Made by a program: the position numbers and the translations under genes. The notes beneath the pieces were generated by a model that saw only the letters and a program-made list of their open reading frames with translations, was not told the origin of the DNA and did not search any database. This document shows positions 8,383 through 17,394 of a DNA stretch of 64,000 nucleotides, piece by piece; within the stretch, counting starts at the first letter, position 1; each line of letters opens with the position of its first letter. Origin of the DNA: Rhodanobacteraceae bacterium (GTDB lineage Bacteria; Pseudomonadota; Gammaproteobacteria; Xanthomonadales; Xanthomonadaceae); NCBI GenBank assembly GCA_024233975.1, contig JACKOX010000004.1:90509-154508 (forward strand), read 5' to 3'.

Positions 8383-9429
8383 CTATTCCCGATCCAGCGA
8401 TTCGATCAGCCGGCGAACGGGCTGGGGCATGCCAACCGCATCGAGCGCGGTAGGTTCGATCCAGCGATGCTGATCGAGCTCGGCAATGGCTGGCTTCGCT
8501 GCACCGATAATCCAGCGTCGTGGCTCGATCTCCAGGCGATAGTGGCTGAACACGTGCGTGAACCCGTTTGGTGCAGACAGCGGCTCGGTATCTGCGAAAT
8601 GTCGCGCCAGCCAGTACTCGGCGTCGGTCTGACGTTGGGCTTCGGGCAGACTCCAGAGACCGGCCCAGACGCCTGTCGGAGGGCGTCGGGTGAGCAGCAA
8701 GCGGCCCTTGTCATCCTGGATCAGCAGCATCAGCGTCTGCCGTGTCGGCAGCGACTTTCCGGGTTTGCGGGTCGGTAGCTCTGCTATGAGGTTCTTCTTC
8801 CGTGCAATGCAGTTGGCATGTAGCGGGCAGGCATCGCAATCCGGCCGGGCGCGTCGGCAGATGGTCGCACCCAGGTCCATCTGCGCCTGCGTGTAGTCGA
8901 CGAGTTGGCTCTTTGGCAGGTGCGACTCGGCCAGTGACCATAGCGTCTTCTGCACGCTGCTCGATCCGGGCCAGCCCTCAAGGCCGTGATAGCGACAGAG
9001 CAGGCGTTTGACGTTGCCATCGAGGATGGCGACCCGCTGCCCGTGCGCTTGCGCGAGGATCGCACCGGCGGTGCTGCGCCCGATGCCGGGCAGGGCCTGC
9101 AGCGTTTCGATGTCGGTGGGCAGCTCACCATCATGTTCGGCCACGCAGATTTGCGCTGCGCGGTGCAGGTTGCGTGCGCGGCTGTAGTAGCCAAGCCCTG
9201 ACCAAAGCGCCAGCACCTCGTCGAGATCGGCCACGGCCAGCGCGCGCAGGTCGGGCAGGGCATCGACGAAGCGCTGGAAATAGCCGATGACCGTGGCGAC
9301 CTGGGTCTGCTGCAGCATGATTTCCGACAGCCAGACGCGGTACGGCGTGCGCGGATGCTGCCAGGGCAGGTCATGGCGGCCGTAATCGCGATGCCAGGCG
9401 AGCAGCCTGGCTGCGAAGTCGTCACTCAT
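8383..9429 (-). CDS. mutY: A/G-specific adenine glycosylase
   Basis: Removes adenine mispaired with 8-oxoguanine or G. 348 residues. Visible parts: SEIMLQQTQVATVIGYF (catalytic Glu), helix-hairpin-helix LQALPGIGRSTAGAILA, catalytic Asp in ILDGNVKRLLCR, and the four-Cys [4Fe-4S] loop CRRARPDCDACPLHANC. The C-terminal third is the Nudix-like domain that reads 8-oxoG. Its ATG overlaps the stop of the upstream AsmA-like gene, so the two are translationally coupled in the ftsY-to-yggX unit. Confidence 0.97.
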   Translation of the reverse strand: MSDDFAARLLAWHRDYGRHDLPWQHPRTPYRVWLSEIMLQQTQVATVIGYFQRFVDALPDLRALAVADLDEVLALWSGLGYYSRARNLHRAAQICVAEHDGELPTDIETLQALPGIGRSTAGAILAQAHGQRVAILDGNVKRLLCRYHGLEGWPGSSSVQKTLWSLAESHLPKSQLVDYTQAQMDLGATICRRARPDCDACPLHANCIARKKNLIAELPTRKPGKSLPTRQTLMLLIQDDKGRLLLTRRPPTGVWAGLWSLPEAQRQTDAEYWLARHFADTEPLSAPNGFTHVFSHYRLEIEPRRWIIGAAKPAIAELDQHRWIEPTALDAVGMPQPVRRLIESLDRE

Positions 9430-10532
9430 GGATTGCTGCTGGCGGCATTGGTGGCTGGCGTGCTGCCCTCATCGAAATCGATGGTCGCGTCATCCAGCAA
9501 GATGTCGCCCTGTTGCAGGCGCGAAGCGGTCAGCGAGCCGGTGACCGGCGGCAGCATCCAGGTGTCTTTCGAGCTGGCGCCGAGCCAGCCCAGCCATTCA
9601 CCTATTTGCAGTTTGCCGGCAATGCGATCGATATCGGACTGGATGTCGAGGTCGAGCTGGCCCTGGCCATCCGTCCGTCCGTCGAAGTCAAGCTTCAGGG
9701 TAAAGCGCTTGTTGTCCGGTGGCAGCGGCAGTGCGGGTAGTCGCTGCGGCCATTGCGGCAGCTGGATGACCAGTCCGGTACGCAGTGCGCCACTGGGACT
9801 GAGGAGCAGCGAACCGGAGGTCGATATCGGGTCCTGGTCGCTCTGCAGTTCGGCTTGAAGCGGATCAAGTCGCAGCGCGCCGGTGTCGATGGTGGGTGTG
9901 GCCGTGATGTCGAACGTCAGTGGCAGTGGTGGCGTGCTTCCCTCGGGCAGCGGCACATAGCGCAGGCTGCCTTGCAGATGGCTGGGCTGGCCGGCGTGCA
10001 GCTCGTCGAGTTCGAGATTGAAGCCGTCAATTTGCCAGCCATTGCCCAGCAGTTGGCCACTCTCGATGGCCAGCGGACTGTCGATGTCGGGAAGTTCGTA
10101 TTCGCTGGAGGCAGGTCCCAGCCAGGTCATGAATGCATCGAGATCCAGGCGCGGTGAGCGCAAGGTGAGTCCGGTGATGCGTGGCTCCGGCTCGCGGCCA
10201 AGCAGGCTGTCGGTGAGCAATGACAGTGGCAGCGACAGATCCAGCGATTCGGCTTGCAGTAGCGCTGCGTCGTTGCCGGGAAGCCGCGCGTCGAGGCCGC
10301 TCAATTCGATATGCAGTTGCGGCCACCAGCCCACGCGAGCTGGCTCGGTGGTGGTGACGACCAGGCCACTGCGCTCGTTGATCTGCCGGAGCAGCAACGC
10401 GCCGAGCTTTTCTGGCTTCAGCAGGTAGTTGATGCCGAATCCGGCGATCAGCAGCGTTGCCGCCAGCCATAGCAGCCAGCGCCAGCGACGCTTGCGTCGC
10501 GGTTTGGTGGGCGCGTCGGTGGCGTCGCTCAT
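9426..10532 (-). CDS. AsmA-like membrane-anchored protein
   Basis: 368 residues: a basic N-terminus (KPRRKRRWRW), one membrane helix at about 19-38 (LLWLAATLLIAGFGINYLL), and a long periplasmic part rich in amphipathic beta strands. The start (LLLRQINERSGLVVTTTEPARVGWWPQLHIELSGLDARL) is typical of AsmA-family proteins, which are proposed to act in phospholipid transport or envelope assembly. It sits between ftsY (6 bases upstream) and mutY (overlap). Family assignment is by motif pattern only; no specific role can be given. Confidence 0.65.
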   Translation of the reverse strand: MSDATDAPTKPRRKRRWRWLLWLAATLLIAGFGINYLLKPEKLGALLLRQINERSGLVVTTTEPARVGWWPQLHIELSGLDARLPGNDAALLQAESLDLSLPLSLLTDSLLGREPEPRITGLTLRSPRLDLDAFMTWLGPASSEYELPDIDSPLAIESGQLLGNGWQIDGFNLELDELHAGQPSHLQGSLRYVPLPEGSTPPLPLTFDITATPTIDTGALRLDPLQAELQSDQDPISTSGSLLLSPSGALRTGLVIQLPQWPQRLPALPLPPDNKRFTLKLDFDGRTDGQGQLDLDIQSDIDRIAGKLQIGEWLGWLGASSKDTWMLPPVTGSLTASRLQQGDILLDDATIDFDEGSTPATNAASSNP

Positions 10533-10538
10533 CCGGAC

Positions 10539-11663
10539 TCAGCCTGCCGCCAGCGACTCCGGCAGCATGGCCTCGACAAAGCGTTCGGCGACGAAGGCTC
10601 GCAGGTCATCGGCCTTCTCGCCGAGCCCGACATAGCGGATCGGCAGGCCGAACTCACGTGCCAGCGCAAACACCACGCCGCCCTTGGCGCTGCCGTCGAG
10701 CTTGGTGACCACGAGACCGGTGACGCCAGCCGCTTCGCGGAACTGGCGCACCTGGTTGACCGCGTTCTGGCCGGTGGTGCCGTCAATCACCATCAGCACT
10801 TCATGAGGCGTCTCGGCGTCCAGCTTGGCCATGACGCGGCGGATCTTGGTCAGCTCGTCCATCAGGCCGGCCTGCGTGTGCAGTCGGCCGGCGGTGTCGG
10901 CGATCAGCAGGTCGCAGCGGCGCGAGCGTGCGGACTGCAGCGCGTCGAAGATCACGCTGGCCGAGTCGGCGCCTTCCTTCTGCGATACCACCGGGACGCC
11001 GTTGCGCTCGCCCCAGGTCTGCAGCTGCTCGACGGCGGCGGCGCGGAAGGTGTCGCCGGCGGCCAGCATCACGTCGCGGCCCTGCATGGAAAAGCGCTTG
11101 GCCAGCTTGCCGATGGTGGTGGTCTTGCCGACGCCATTGACGCCGACGGTGAGGATGACGAAGGGTTTCTTGGTTGGGTCGATGTCCAGCGGCTGCGCGA
11201 CCGGCTCCAGCAGTGCTGCGAGATCCGTGCGAAGGGCGCGGAACAGCGCGCGAGCGTCGGCGAACTCGCCCTTGCCAAGGCGGCGCCGAAGGTCATCGAC
11301 CACCTGCGTGGTGGCCGCGACGCCGACGTCGGCGCTGATCAGCGTGGTTTCGATGTCGTCGAGCAGGTCGTCGTCCAGGGCCGGTCGGCGGCCAAACAGC
11401 GAGGCCATGCCACGCGCGAAACCGCTGCCGCCGAGCGGCCGGTTCCAGCGCGCCTGCTCGTCTTCGCTGCCTGCCGATGCAGTCGTTTCGGGGACAGGTG
11501 CGGCTTCAACCGGCGGTGCTGCCGCATCGCCCAGCTTGTCGAGGAATGCGTCGGGCAGGGCCGCCGGCGGGTTGTGCTGTTCGGTCGCAGTGGCCGTCGA
11601 CGCGTCACCATCAGAACCGCCTGACTTGGGTTCCGAGGGCTTTTTCTTCCAGAATTTCAGCAT
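10539..11663 (-). CDS. ftsY: Signal recognition particle receptor FtsY
   Basis: GTPase that docks SRP-ribosome complexes to the Sec translocon for co-translational membrane insertion. 374 residues: a short, modestly acidic A domain (about 1-75), then the NG domain. GTPase motifs are GVNGVGKTTTIGKLAKR (G1), DTFRAAAVEQL, DTAGRLHTQ (G3) and TKLDGSAKGG (G4). It heads the unit with the AsmA-like gene, mutY and yggX, and is divergent from rsmD with 56 bases between the starts. Confidence 0.97.
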   Translation of the reverse strand: MLKFWKKKPSEPKSGGSDGDASTATATEQHNPPAALPDAFLDKLGDAAAPPVEAAPVPETTASAGSEDEQARWNRPLGGSGFARGMASLFGRRPALDDDLLDDIETTLISADVGVAATTQVVDDLRRRLGKGEFADARALFRALRTDLAALLEPVAQPLDIDPTKKPFVILTVGVNGVGKTTTIGKLAKRFSMQGRDVMLAAGDTFRAAAVEQLQTWGERNGVPVVSQKEGADSASVIFDALQSARSRRCDLLIADTAGRLHTQAGLMDELTKIRRVMAKLDAETPHEVLMVIDGTTGQNAVNQVRQFREAAGVTGLVVTKLDGSAKGGVVFALAREFGLPIRYVGLGEKADDLRAFVAERFVEAMLPESLAAG

Positions 11664-11719
11664 GATGTACGCAATGAAACAGAATCTTGAAATGGTATCA
11701 CCCGGACGGCGGGCGCCAG

Positions 11720-12310
11720 ATGAACCGTAGCGGCCGAGGGCAAAAGGGCGGTGCGCAGGGGCAGGTCCGCATCATTGGGGGCGATCTGCGCGGTTCCAAG
11801 CTGCCGGTGCCTGATCGTGAAGGTCTGCGCCCGACCAGCGACCGTGTCCGCGAGACGCTGTTCAACTGGCTGCAGCCGATGCTGGCGGGTTCACGCTGCC
11901 TGGATCTGTTTGCCGGCAGCGGTGCGCTGGGCTTCGAGGCGGCTTCGCGTGGCGCTGGCGAGGTGGTGATGATCGAGCGTGATCGCGAGCTGGCGCGGTC
12001 GCTGTCCGATTCGGCGAAGCGGCTGAAGACCAGCAATGTTCGCGTCCTTGAGGCTGATGCGCTGCGCTGGCTTTCGGAACCGCCTGCAGCGGCGGAGCAG
12101 CGATTCGACCTGGTTTTCCTGGATCCGCCGTTCGGCGCCGATCTTTGGAGTGGCGTGCTTGCGAAGCTGGATGCCTGGGTCAAGGACGACGCCTGGCTCT
12201 ACCTTGAGGCCACGCCACAGGCCAGCGCGAGGCCGGACGGTGGATGGCAGCTGCATCGGCAGGGGCAGACGCGCGACGTCGCCTTCTCGCTGTGGCGGCG
12301 GTCCGCGTAG
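11720..12310 (+). CDS. rsmD: 16S rRNA (guanine(966)-N(2))-methyltransferase
   Basis: Methylates G966 of 16S rRNA using SAM. About 196 residues from the ATG (MNRSGRGQKGG); a TTG 33 bases upstream is possible but less likely. Conserved parts: RIIGGDLRGSKLPVP, RPTSDRVRETLFNWL, SAM motif DLFAGSGALGFEAASRGA, and catalytic LDPPF. It is divergent from ftsY, the usual ftsY/rsmD arrangement, and leads into coaD. Confidence 0.95.
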   Translation: MNRSGRGQKGGAQGQVRIIGGDLRGSKLPVPDREGLRPTSDRVRETLFNWLQPMLAGSRCLDLFAGSGALGFEAASRGAGEVVMIERDRELARSLSDSAKRLKTSNVRVLEADALRWLSEPPAAAEQRFDLVFLDPPFGADLWSGVLAKLDAWVKDDAWLYLEATPQASARPDGGWQLHRQGQTRDVAFSLWRRSA

Positions 12311-12352
12311 GAGGCGGGCAGCTCATAGCCACGGCAGGCAATCGGCTGCTGT

Positions 12353-12358
12353 TACACT
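12353..12358 (+). promoter_or_regulatory. Candidate -10 element for coaD
   Basis: TACACT, 32 bases before the coaD ATG, preceded by TGT; no convincing -35 is visible. Confidence 0.3.
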
Positions 12359-12390
12359 CGCGCCAGTCACGCACGTCGAGCCCGTCACGC

Positions 12391-12900
12391 ATGAGTCCCC
12401 GCCGCGTTGCCGTTTATCCCGGCACCTTCGATCCGATCACCGCTGGCCACGTTGATCTGGTGGCCCGAGCCGCGCCGCTGTTCGACCACATCATCGTTGG
12501 CGTCGCCGAAAGCCCGGGCAAGCAGCCCTGTTTCGACCTGGATGAGCGCGTGGCGCTGGCTACCGAGAGCCTGGCCGGCATCGACAACATCGAAGTGCGT
12601 GGCTTTGATGGCCTGCTGGCGCATTTCGTGGCCGACGTGGGCGCGAGGGTGCTGTTGCGTGGCTTGCGCGCAGTGTCGGACTTCGAGTACGAATTCCAGC
12701 TGGCCAGCATGAATCGCCACCTGATTCCTGAGGTGGAGACGCTGTTCCTGACGCCGGCGGAGCAGTACAGCTTCATCTCGTCGACGCTGGTGCGCGAGAT
12801 CGCGCGATTGGGCGGTGATGTGACCGGCTTCGTGCCGACGGTCGTCCGCGATGCCCTGCGTGTGAAGTGGCACCCACGAGGAAGTGCGGCGAAGGTGTAA
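12391..12900 (+). CDS. coaD: Phosphopantetheine adenylyltransferase
   Basis: Transfers AMP from ATP to 4'-phosphopantetheine, the penultimate step of CoA synthesis. 169 residues from MSPRRVAVYPGTFDP. The nucleotidyltransferase motifs are TxGH (ITAGH) and ISSTLVRE. Also conserved are RGLRAVSDFEYEFQLASMNR and the hexamer-interface region. It follows rsmD by 80 bases; a TACACT hexamer at 12353-12358 may give its own promoter. rsmD-coaD-ferredoxin adjacency is common in Gammaproteobacteria. Confidence 0.97.
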   Translation: MSPRRVAVYPGTFDPITAGHVDLVARAAPLFDHIIVGVAESPGKQPCFDLDERVALATESLAGIDNIEVRGFDGLLAHFVADVGARVLLRGLRAVSDFEYEFQLASMNRHLIPEVETLFLTPAEQYSFISSTLVREIARLGGDVTGFVPTVVRDALRVKWHPRGSAAKV

Positions 12901-12958
12901 GCTTGAAACAGGGCCGGGATGGCTCCAGTCATTGATCACTAACAGAAGGAACCCGCTC

Positions 12959-13465
12959 ATGGCAGCTTGGATTCGATTCTCACTCGCGGCGCTGCTGCTG
13001 TTTGGACTGGCGGCCTGCGATCAGCAGGGCAAGGACGCGAAGGACACCAAGGCGAGCGCCGAGCCGGCGGCCGTGCATCCGCCGGCAGATCCGACCGACA
13101 AGAAGGGTTGGAACAAATTCATCAACTATGTCGCCGGCCAGAACATGAGCCGCATGCGCGGCCGGCCGACCAGCTTCTTCCTGGCCAGCAGTCAGGAGCC
13201 GGAGTGGGAAGGTCGTCTTGATGGCATGCACGAATCGGTCGGCAATTCGCTGGCCCGCGGTATCCTGCCGCGCAGCCTGGTCATCTTTGCATCGCCAGAA
13301 ACCACGGCAATGGCGGATCTGATGGTCGAGGAATTCGAAGCGACCCAGGCCGGCACCCTGCGTGATGTGCGCATCCTGTTCATCGGTGCAGCCGAGGACG
13401 AGGAGCGCGTGAAGGCCGCGGTAGCGCCGAGCGGCGCCGAATTCGTCTTCCACGAAGCGAAGTAA
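12959..13465 (+). CDS. Lipoprotein of unknown function
   Basis: 168-residue lipoprotein: hydrophobic signal then LAAC with the modified Cys at 20, and an SD (AGAAGGA) 7 bases before the ATG. After a Lys/Asp/Ala-rich linker (about 21-50) comes a compact domain with GWNKFINYVAGQNMSRMRGRP, LPRSLVIFASPETTAMADL and VRILFIGAAEDEERVKAAV, which looks like an alternating beta/alpha fold. I do not recognise the family. It lies between coaD and the ferredoxin, all in the same direction. Confidence 0.7.
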   Translation: MAAWIRFSLAALLLFGLAACDQQGKDAKDTKASAEPAAVHPPADPTDKKGWNKFINYVAGQNMSRMRGRPTSFFLASSQEPEWEGRLDGMHESVGNSLARGILPRSLVIFASPETTAMADLMVEEFEATQAGTLRDVRILFIGAAEDEERVKAAVAPSGAEFVFHEAK

Positions 13466-13548
13466 CCCCGCGCATTGGACTTGCGCCCGCGGCGTCCGTC
13501 GGACGTCGCGGGTCGTCGCGACGGTATCGCGACACGGCACTCTCTCCC

Positions 13549-13833
13549 ATGGCCCTGTTGATCAACGAACTCTGCGTCAACTGCGACGTCTGCGCGCCGG
13601 TGTGCCCGAACGAGGCGATCAGCATGGGCGCGGAAATCTATGAGATTGATCCGGCGCGCTGCACCGAGTGCGTCGGCCACTTCCCGGAACCGCAGTGCAT
13701 CGAGGTCTGTCCGGTCGAATGCATCGATCCGGACCCGGCGTATCCGGAAAGTCATGAAGACCTGCTGCGCAAGCTGGCTGCACTGGGCACGGCGCCGGGC
13801 GAAGGCGGGCAGGGTGCCGACGAAGCGGCCTGA
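13549..13833 (+). CDS. YfhL family 4Fe-4S ferredoxin
   Basis: 94-residue dicluster ferredoxin. The first cluster motif is CVNCDVCAPVCP (residues 9-20); the second is CTEC followed by an insertion, GHFPEPQCIEVCPVECI, typical of the YfhL/Alvin type with a long spacer between ligands. The C-terminal extension (LLRKLAALG and a Gly/Glu tail) is also usual. A small electron carrier; redox partner unknown. Placement after rsmD-coaD is a conserved association. Confidence 0.93.
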   Translation: MALLINELCVNCDVCAPVCPNEAISMGAEIYEIDPARCTECVGHFPEPQCIEVCPVECIDPDPAYPESHEDLLRKLAALGTAPGEGGQGADEAA

Positions 13834-13885
13834 ACCGTTTCGGCTGTATCGTGCAGCCTGATCCGCCAGAAACCGGAGCAAATCG

Positions 13886-15667
13886 ATGTCCAAGCGTTGC
13901 AGCCCGCCTGTCGCCGCTGAGCAGATGCCGCGCGCCCTGAAACGCCTGTCGCTGTTGTTGCTGGTATCGGCAATAGCAGCCTGCGCGTCGACACAGTCGA
14001 AGCCAACGTCGACGGATGTCTTGCAGTCGACAACCGCCGTTGGGGTGCTGCATCCACCGGCTGCGGCCATCGCCAGCGCCCATGCCGAGGCCACCGAGGC
14101 CGGTTTCGAGACTCTTGACGCCGGTGGCAATGCCTTCGATGCCGCAATCGCCGTATCGGCCGTGCTGTCGGTGGTGGAGCCGATCAGTTCCGGCATCGGT
14201 GGCGGTGGTTTCGTGCTGGTGCATCGCGCCAGTGACGACAGCGACGTCTTCATCGATGCACGCGAGACAGCCCCGGCGGCTGCGCATCCGGAGCGCTATC
14301 TCGATGCTGACGGCAACCTGGATCGTGATCGCAGCGTCAATGGCCCATGGTCTGCAGGCGTCCCCGGCCAGCCGGCGGCATGGGTGCATCTGGCCGAACA
14401 CTATGGCCGTCTGCCGCTGTCGCGTTCTCTCGCGCCTGCCATCCGCATCGCCGAGAACGGTTTTGCCATCTATCCGCGGCTGGCGGAAGGCTATGCGCGA
14501 CGCGCCGATGTCATGCAGCGCTATCCCGGCACGCGCGCCGTGTTCCTCGCGGATGGCGATGCGCCTGAAGTCGGAGAGATCCTGAAGCAGCCCGATCTCG
14601 CCCGCACGCTACGCCTGCTGGCAGAGCACGGATTCGACGGTTTCTATCGCGGTGACGTGGCGCGGAAGCTGGTGGCGGGCGTGAACGAAGCCGGTGGCGA
14701 GTGGACGCTGGACGACCTGGCCGGCTACCGGGTCCGCGAGCGCGAGCCACTGCGTTTCGGTTATCGCGACTGGCAGGTCGTCACAGCGCCACCGCCGTCG
14801 TCCGGTGGTGTGGCCCTGGCCGAGATCCTCAACATGGTGTCTGGCTGGAACCTGGCCGAGCTGCCCAAGGCGAAGCGCGTGCACCTGCTGGTCGAAGCCA
14901 TGCGTCGCGCCTATCGTGACCGCACGATCTACCTCGGTGATCCCGACTTCGTCAGCATGCCGCTGGCGCGGCTGACCAGTCGTGACTATGCGGCCGGATT
15001 GCGCGCCACCATCCACCCGGATCGCGCCACGCCCAGCGAGCTGCTGCCCGGCCAGCCGGCGCCGCTGGAGGACGAGGAGACCACCCACTTCGTGGTGATG
15101 GACGAGGAAGGCAACGTCGTGTCCTCGACCCAGACGGTGAACCTGCTCTACGGCTCGGGGCTGATTCCCGAAGGCACCGGCGTGCTGCTCAATGACGAGA
15201 TGGACGATTTCGCGCTCAAGCCGGGCACGCCCAATGCCTTCGGCGTAATGGGTTTCGACGCCAATGCCGTCGCGCCGGGACGACGCATGCTGAGTTCGAT
15301 GTCGCCGACCTTCATGCACGACAGTGACGAGTTCGTCGCGCTGGGTACGCCCGGCGGTTCGCGGATCATCACCATGGTGCTGCTCGGCATGCTGGGCTTC
15401 GATGATGGCCTGGATCCGCAGGCGGTGACGGCGCTGCCGCGTTACCACCATCAATGGCTGCCCGACGTCATCCTCGCCGAGACCGGCGCGCTCGACGCGG
15501 AAACCATCGCTGACCTGGAGGCCATGGGTCATACCGTGACCGTGCGCGAAGACACCTGGGGCAACATGCACGCCCTGTCCTGGAATCGGTCGAGTGGTGA
15601 GGTGAGGGCCGGTAGCGACCCGCGTCATCCCGAGGCCAAGGCGATGGTCCGCGCTGCTGCCGACTGA
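13886..15667 (+). CDS. ggt: Gamma-glutamyltransferase (lipoprotein form)
   Basis: Transfers or hydrolyses the gamma-glutamyl group of glutathione in the periplasm. 593 residues. A hydrophobic segment ending SAIAAC predicts lipid attachment at Cys33, unlike the soluble E. coli enzyme; an ATG at 13925 would give a shorter signal, but the first ATG has a clear GGAG. The proenzyme autocleaves before Thr399 (TTHFVVMDEEGN), giving large and small subunits. GIGGGGF, ETAPAAA and NDEMDDF are conserved, and the small subunit keeps LGTPGGSRI. Strong family call. Confidence 0.95.
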   Translation: MSKRCSPPVAAEQMPRALKRLSLLLLVSAIAACASTQSKPTSTDVLQSTTAVGVLHPPAAAIASAHAEATEAGFETLDAGGNAFDAAIAVSAVLSVVEPISSGIGGGGFVLVHRASDDSDVFIDARETAPAAAHPERYLDADGNLDRDRSVNGPWSAGVPGQPAAWVHLAEHYGRLPLSRSLAPAIRIAENGFAIYPRLAEGYARRADVMQRYPGTRAVFLADGDAPEVGEILKQPDLARTLRLLAEHGFDGFYRGDVARKLVAGVNEAGGEWTLDDLAGYRVREREPLRFGYRDWQVVTAPPPSSGGVALAEILNMVSGWNLAELPKAKRVHLLVEAMRRAYRDRTIYLGDPDFVSMPLARLTSRDYAAGLRATIHPDRATPSELLPGQPAPLEDEETTHFVVMDEEGNVVSSTQTVNLLYGSGLIPEGTGVLLNDEMDDFALKPGTPNAFGVMGFDANAVAPGRRMLSSMSPTFMHDSDEFVALGTPGGSRIITMVLLGMLGFDDGLDPQAVTALPRYHHQWLPDVILAETGALDAETIADLEAMGHTVTVREDTWGNMHALSWNRSSGEVRAGSDPRHPEAKAMVRAAAD

Positions 15668-15695
15668 GCCCGAGGCAACCACAACGCGGTACGCG

Positions 15696-15701
15696 TAGAA
15701 T
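15696..15701 (+). promoter_or_regulatory. Candidate -10 element for the MBL-TMEM43-PhoX-MAPEG unit
   Basis: TAGAAT, 28 bases after the ggt stop and 7 bases before an in-frame ATG at 15709. No convincing -35. It would allow the four-gene unit to be expressed independently of ggt. Confidence 0.35.
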
Positions 15702-15729
15702 CGACGCCATGGTTCCCATGGAGCGTGGC

Positions 15730-16626
15730 ATGAAGTTCTGGTCCATCCTCGGCAATTCACAGAAGCTCGACGGCGGCGCCATGTTCGGCAACGTGCCGCA
15801 GGCGATGTGGTCGAAATGGATCGCACCCGACGAGCAGAACCGCATTCCGCTGGCATGCCGCGCACTGCTGATCGAGGACGACGACGGCCGTCGCATCCTG
15901 CTGGAGACCGGCATCGGCGCGTTCTTCGAGCCCAAGCTGCGTGAGCGCTTCGGTGTTGTCGAGTCCAACCACGTGCTGCTGGATTCGCTGGCCAAGGCGG
16001 GCGTGTCGCACGAGGACATCGACGTGGTGGTGTTGAGCCATCTGCATTTCGATCATGCCGGCGGCCTGCTGACGCCCTGGCGCGAAGGCGAGCAGCCGTC
16101 ACTGTTGTTCCCGAACGCACATTTCGTGGTCGGGCGCGAGGCCTTCGAGCGTGCGCGCCATCCGCATCCGCGCGACCGCGCGTCGTTCATTCCCGAGCTA
16201 CCGGGCCTGCTGGAGGCAAGCGGTCGTCTGGAGCTGGTCGATGGCGCCACGTCATCGGTGCTCGGTGACCGCTTCCGCCTGCACTACAGCGACGGCCATA
16301 CGCCGGGGCTGCTGCTGGTCGAGGTGATGGCGGACGACAAGGGTAGTGGACTGGTGTTCTGCGCCGACCTGATTCCGGGCCGGCCGTGGGTTCACCTGCC
16401 GATCACCATGGGCTACGACCGCTATCCCGAGCGGCTGATCGACGAGAAACGGCTGTTCCTCGACGACATGCTGGCGCGGGACGTGCGTCTGTACTTCACC
16501 CACGATGTCGACTGCGCGGTGGCTGCGCTCAGCCGCGACGACAAAGGCCGTTTTGCCGGCGTGGCGCCGCAGGCGACGCTTGCCGCGGCCGGCTGGGACA
16601 AGCTGCCGGTTGCCGGGGCTGCCTGA
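15730..16626 (+). CDS. MBL-fold metallo-hydrolase
   Basis: Metallo-beta-lactamase-fold hydrolase of about 298 residues. The metal site HLHFDHAGG begins at residue 104, followed by HTPG (in SDGHTPGLLLVEV), FCADLIPGRPWVH and a late His (YFTHDVD). The layout resembles AHL-lactonase-like proteins, but substrate cannot be read from sequence. The start at MKFWSILGNSQKLDGGAMFGN has an SD (GGAG) 6 bases upstream; an in-frame ATG 21 bases earlier is the alternative. First gene of a four-gene unit: the next ATG follows the stop by only 3 bases. Confidence 0.85.
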   Translation: MKFWSILGNSQKLDGGAMFGNVPQAMWSKWIAPDEQNRIPLACRALLIEDDDGRRILLETGIGAFFEPKLRERFGVVESNHVLLDSLAKAGVSHEDIDVVVLSHLHFDHAGGLLTPWREGEQPSLLFPNAHFVVGREAFERARHPHPRDRASFIPELPGLLEASGRLELVDGATSSVLGDRFRLHYSDGHTPGLLLVEVMADDKGSGLVFCADLIPGRPWVHLPITMGYDRYPERLIDEKRLFLDDMLARDVRLYFTHDVDCAVAALSRDDKGRFAGVAPQATLAAAGWDKLPVAGAA

Positions 16627-16629
16627 CGC

Positions 16630-17391
16630 ATGACTCGTCGATCCGTGTTGCCTGGTGCAAGCCTGCTGCTTGGGTTGATGGCCGTCCTGGTGGCGATGCC
16701 GGCAGCGGTGGCGCAGGTGCCCGCTGCTCACGAGCCGGTGGACTCTTCGCCACCGCGCGGAGAGCTGTGGCCGCTGCAGCCGCTGAGTGATGACAGTTTC
16801 GCGGTTTCGACCCGTGCGTTGGCGCTGCGTCGTGACGTCCGCATGTACCAGTGGCGTGCCGAAACCGGTGTGGACGGTAGCGTCCGCTGGTCACGGGAGT
16901 GGGCGGATGCACTTCTCGAGACGCCGGCGGCGCTGAAGGATGACGAGCACGTCAATCCCGGTGTGATGCCGTTTCGCGGGGCGACGTGGCGCGCCAGCGC
17001 CGTCGAACTGGATGGTCATCCGGTTGAACCCGCGCTGTATTCGCATTTCGAGGACTGGACGCCGCTGGCTGTGGCAGCGGATACGTTGCCACCGAATCTC
17101 GCGGCAAGCTTTCGGGAGGTAGACGGTTGTCTGTACAGCGGCGAAGACGCGAGCGTGCCGGCCATCGGCGACCTGCGCATCTGCTGGGAAACGCTGCCGG
17201 CGGGCCCCATCGAGGGTGCGATCCGGCTGGACGGCGGTCGCTGGGTTGCCGGTGTCGAACCGGTCGGGCGTGGCAGTCAGGGCGAGGATTTCGCGTTTGA
17301 GGAACTGGGGCGCGGCTATTGGCTGCTCGCAGGGCTGCTGCTTGGCGTACTGCTGATGTATTTCATGTTCCGCGGTCGCGGACGGAGTTGA
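16630..17391 (+). CDS. TMEM43-like membrane protein
   Basis: 253 residues with a signal or membrane segment at the N-terminus (LLLGLMAVLVAMPAAVAQ) and a C-terminal helix (YWLLAGLLLGVLLMYFMF) followed by a basic RGRGRS tail. The middle has TMEM43/DUF1625 hallmarks: RRDVRMYQWRAE, then SREWADALLETP, HVNPGVMPFRGATW and a Cys-containing segment. The family occurs in animals (LUMA, nuclear envelope/ER) and bacteria; the bacterial role is unknown. The eukaryotic multi-helix C-terminus is reduced to one helix here. Tightly packed between the MBL hydrolase and PhoX (3 bases on each side). Confidence 0.65.
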   Translation: MTRRSVLPGASLLLGLMAVLVAMPAAVAQVPAAHEPVDSSPPRGELWPLQPLSDDSFAVSTRALALRRDVRMYQWRAETGVDGSVRWSREWADALLETPAALKDDEHVNPGVMPFRGATWRASAVELDGHPVEPALYSHFEDWTPLAVAADTLPPNLAASFREVDGCLYSGEDASVPAIGDLRICWETLPAGPIEGAIRLDGGRWVAGVEPVGRGSQGEDFAFEELGRGYWLLAGLLLGVLLMYFMFRGRGRS

Positions 17392-17394
17392 TTC

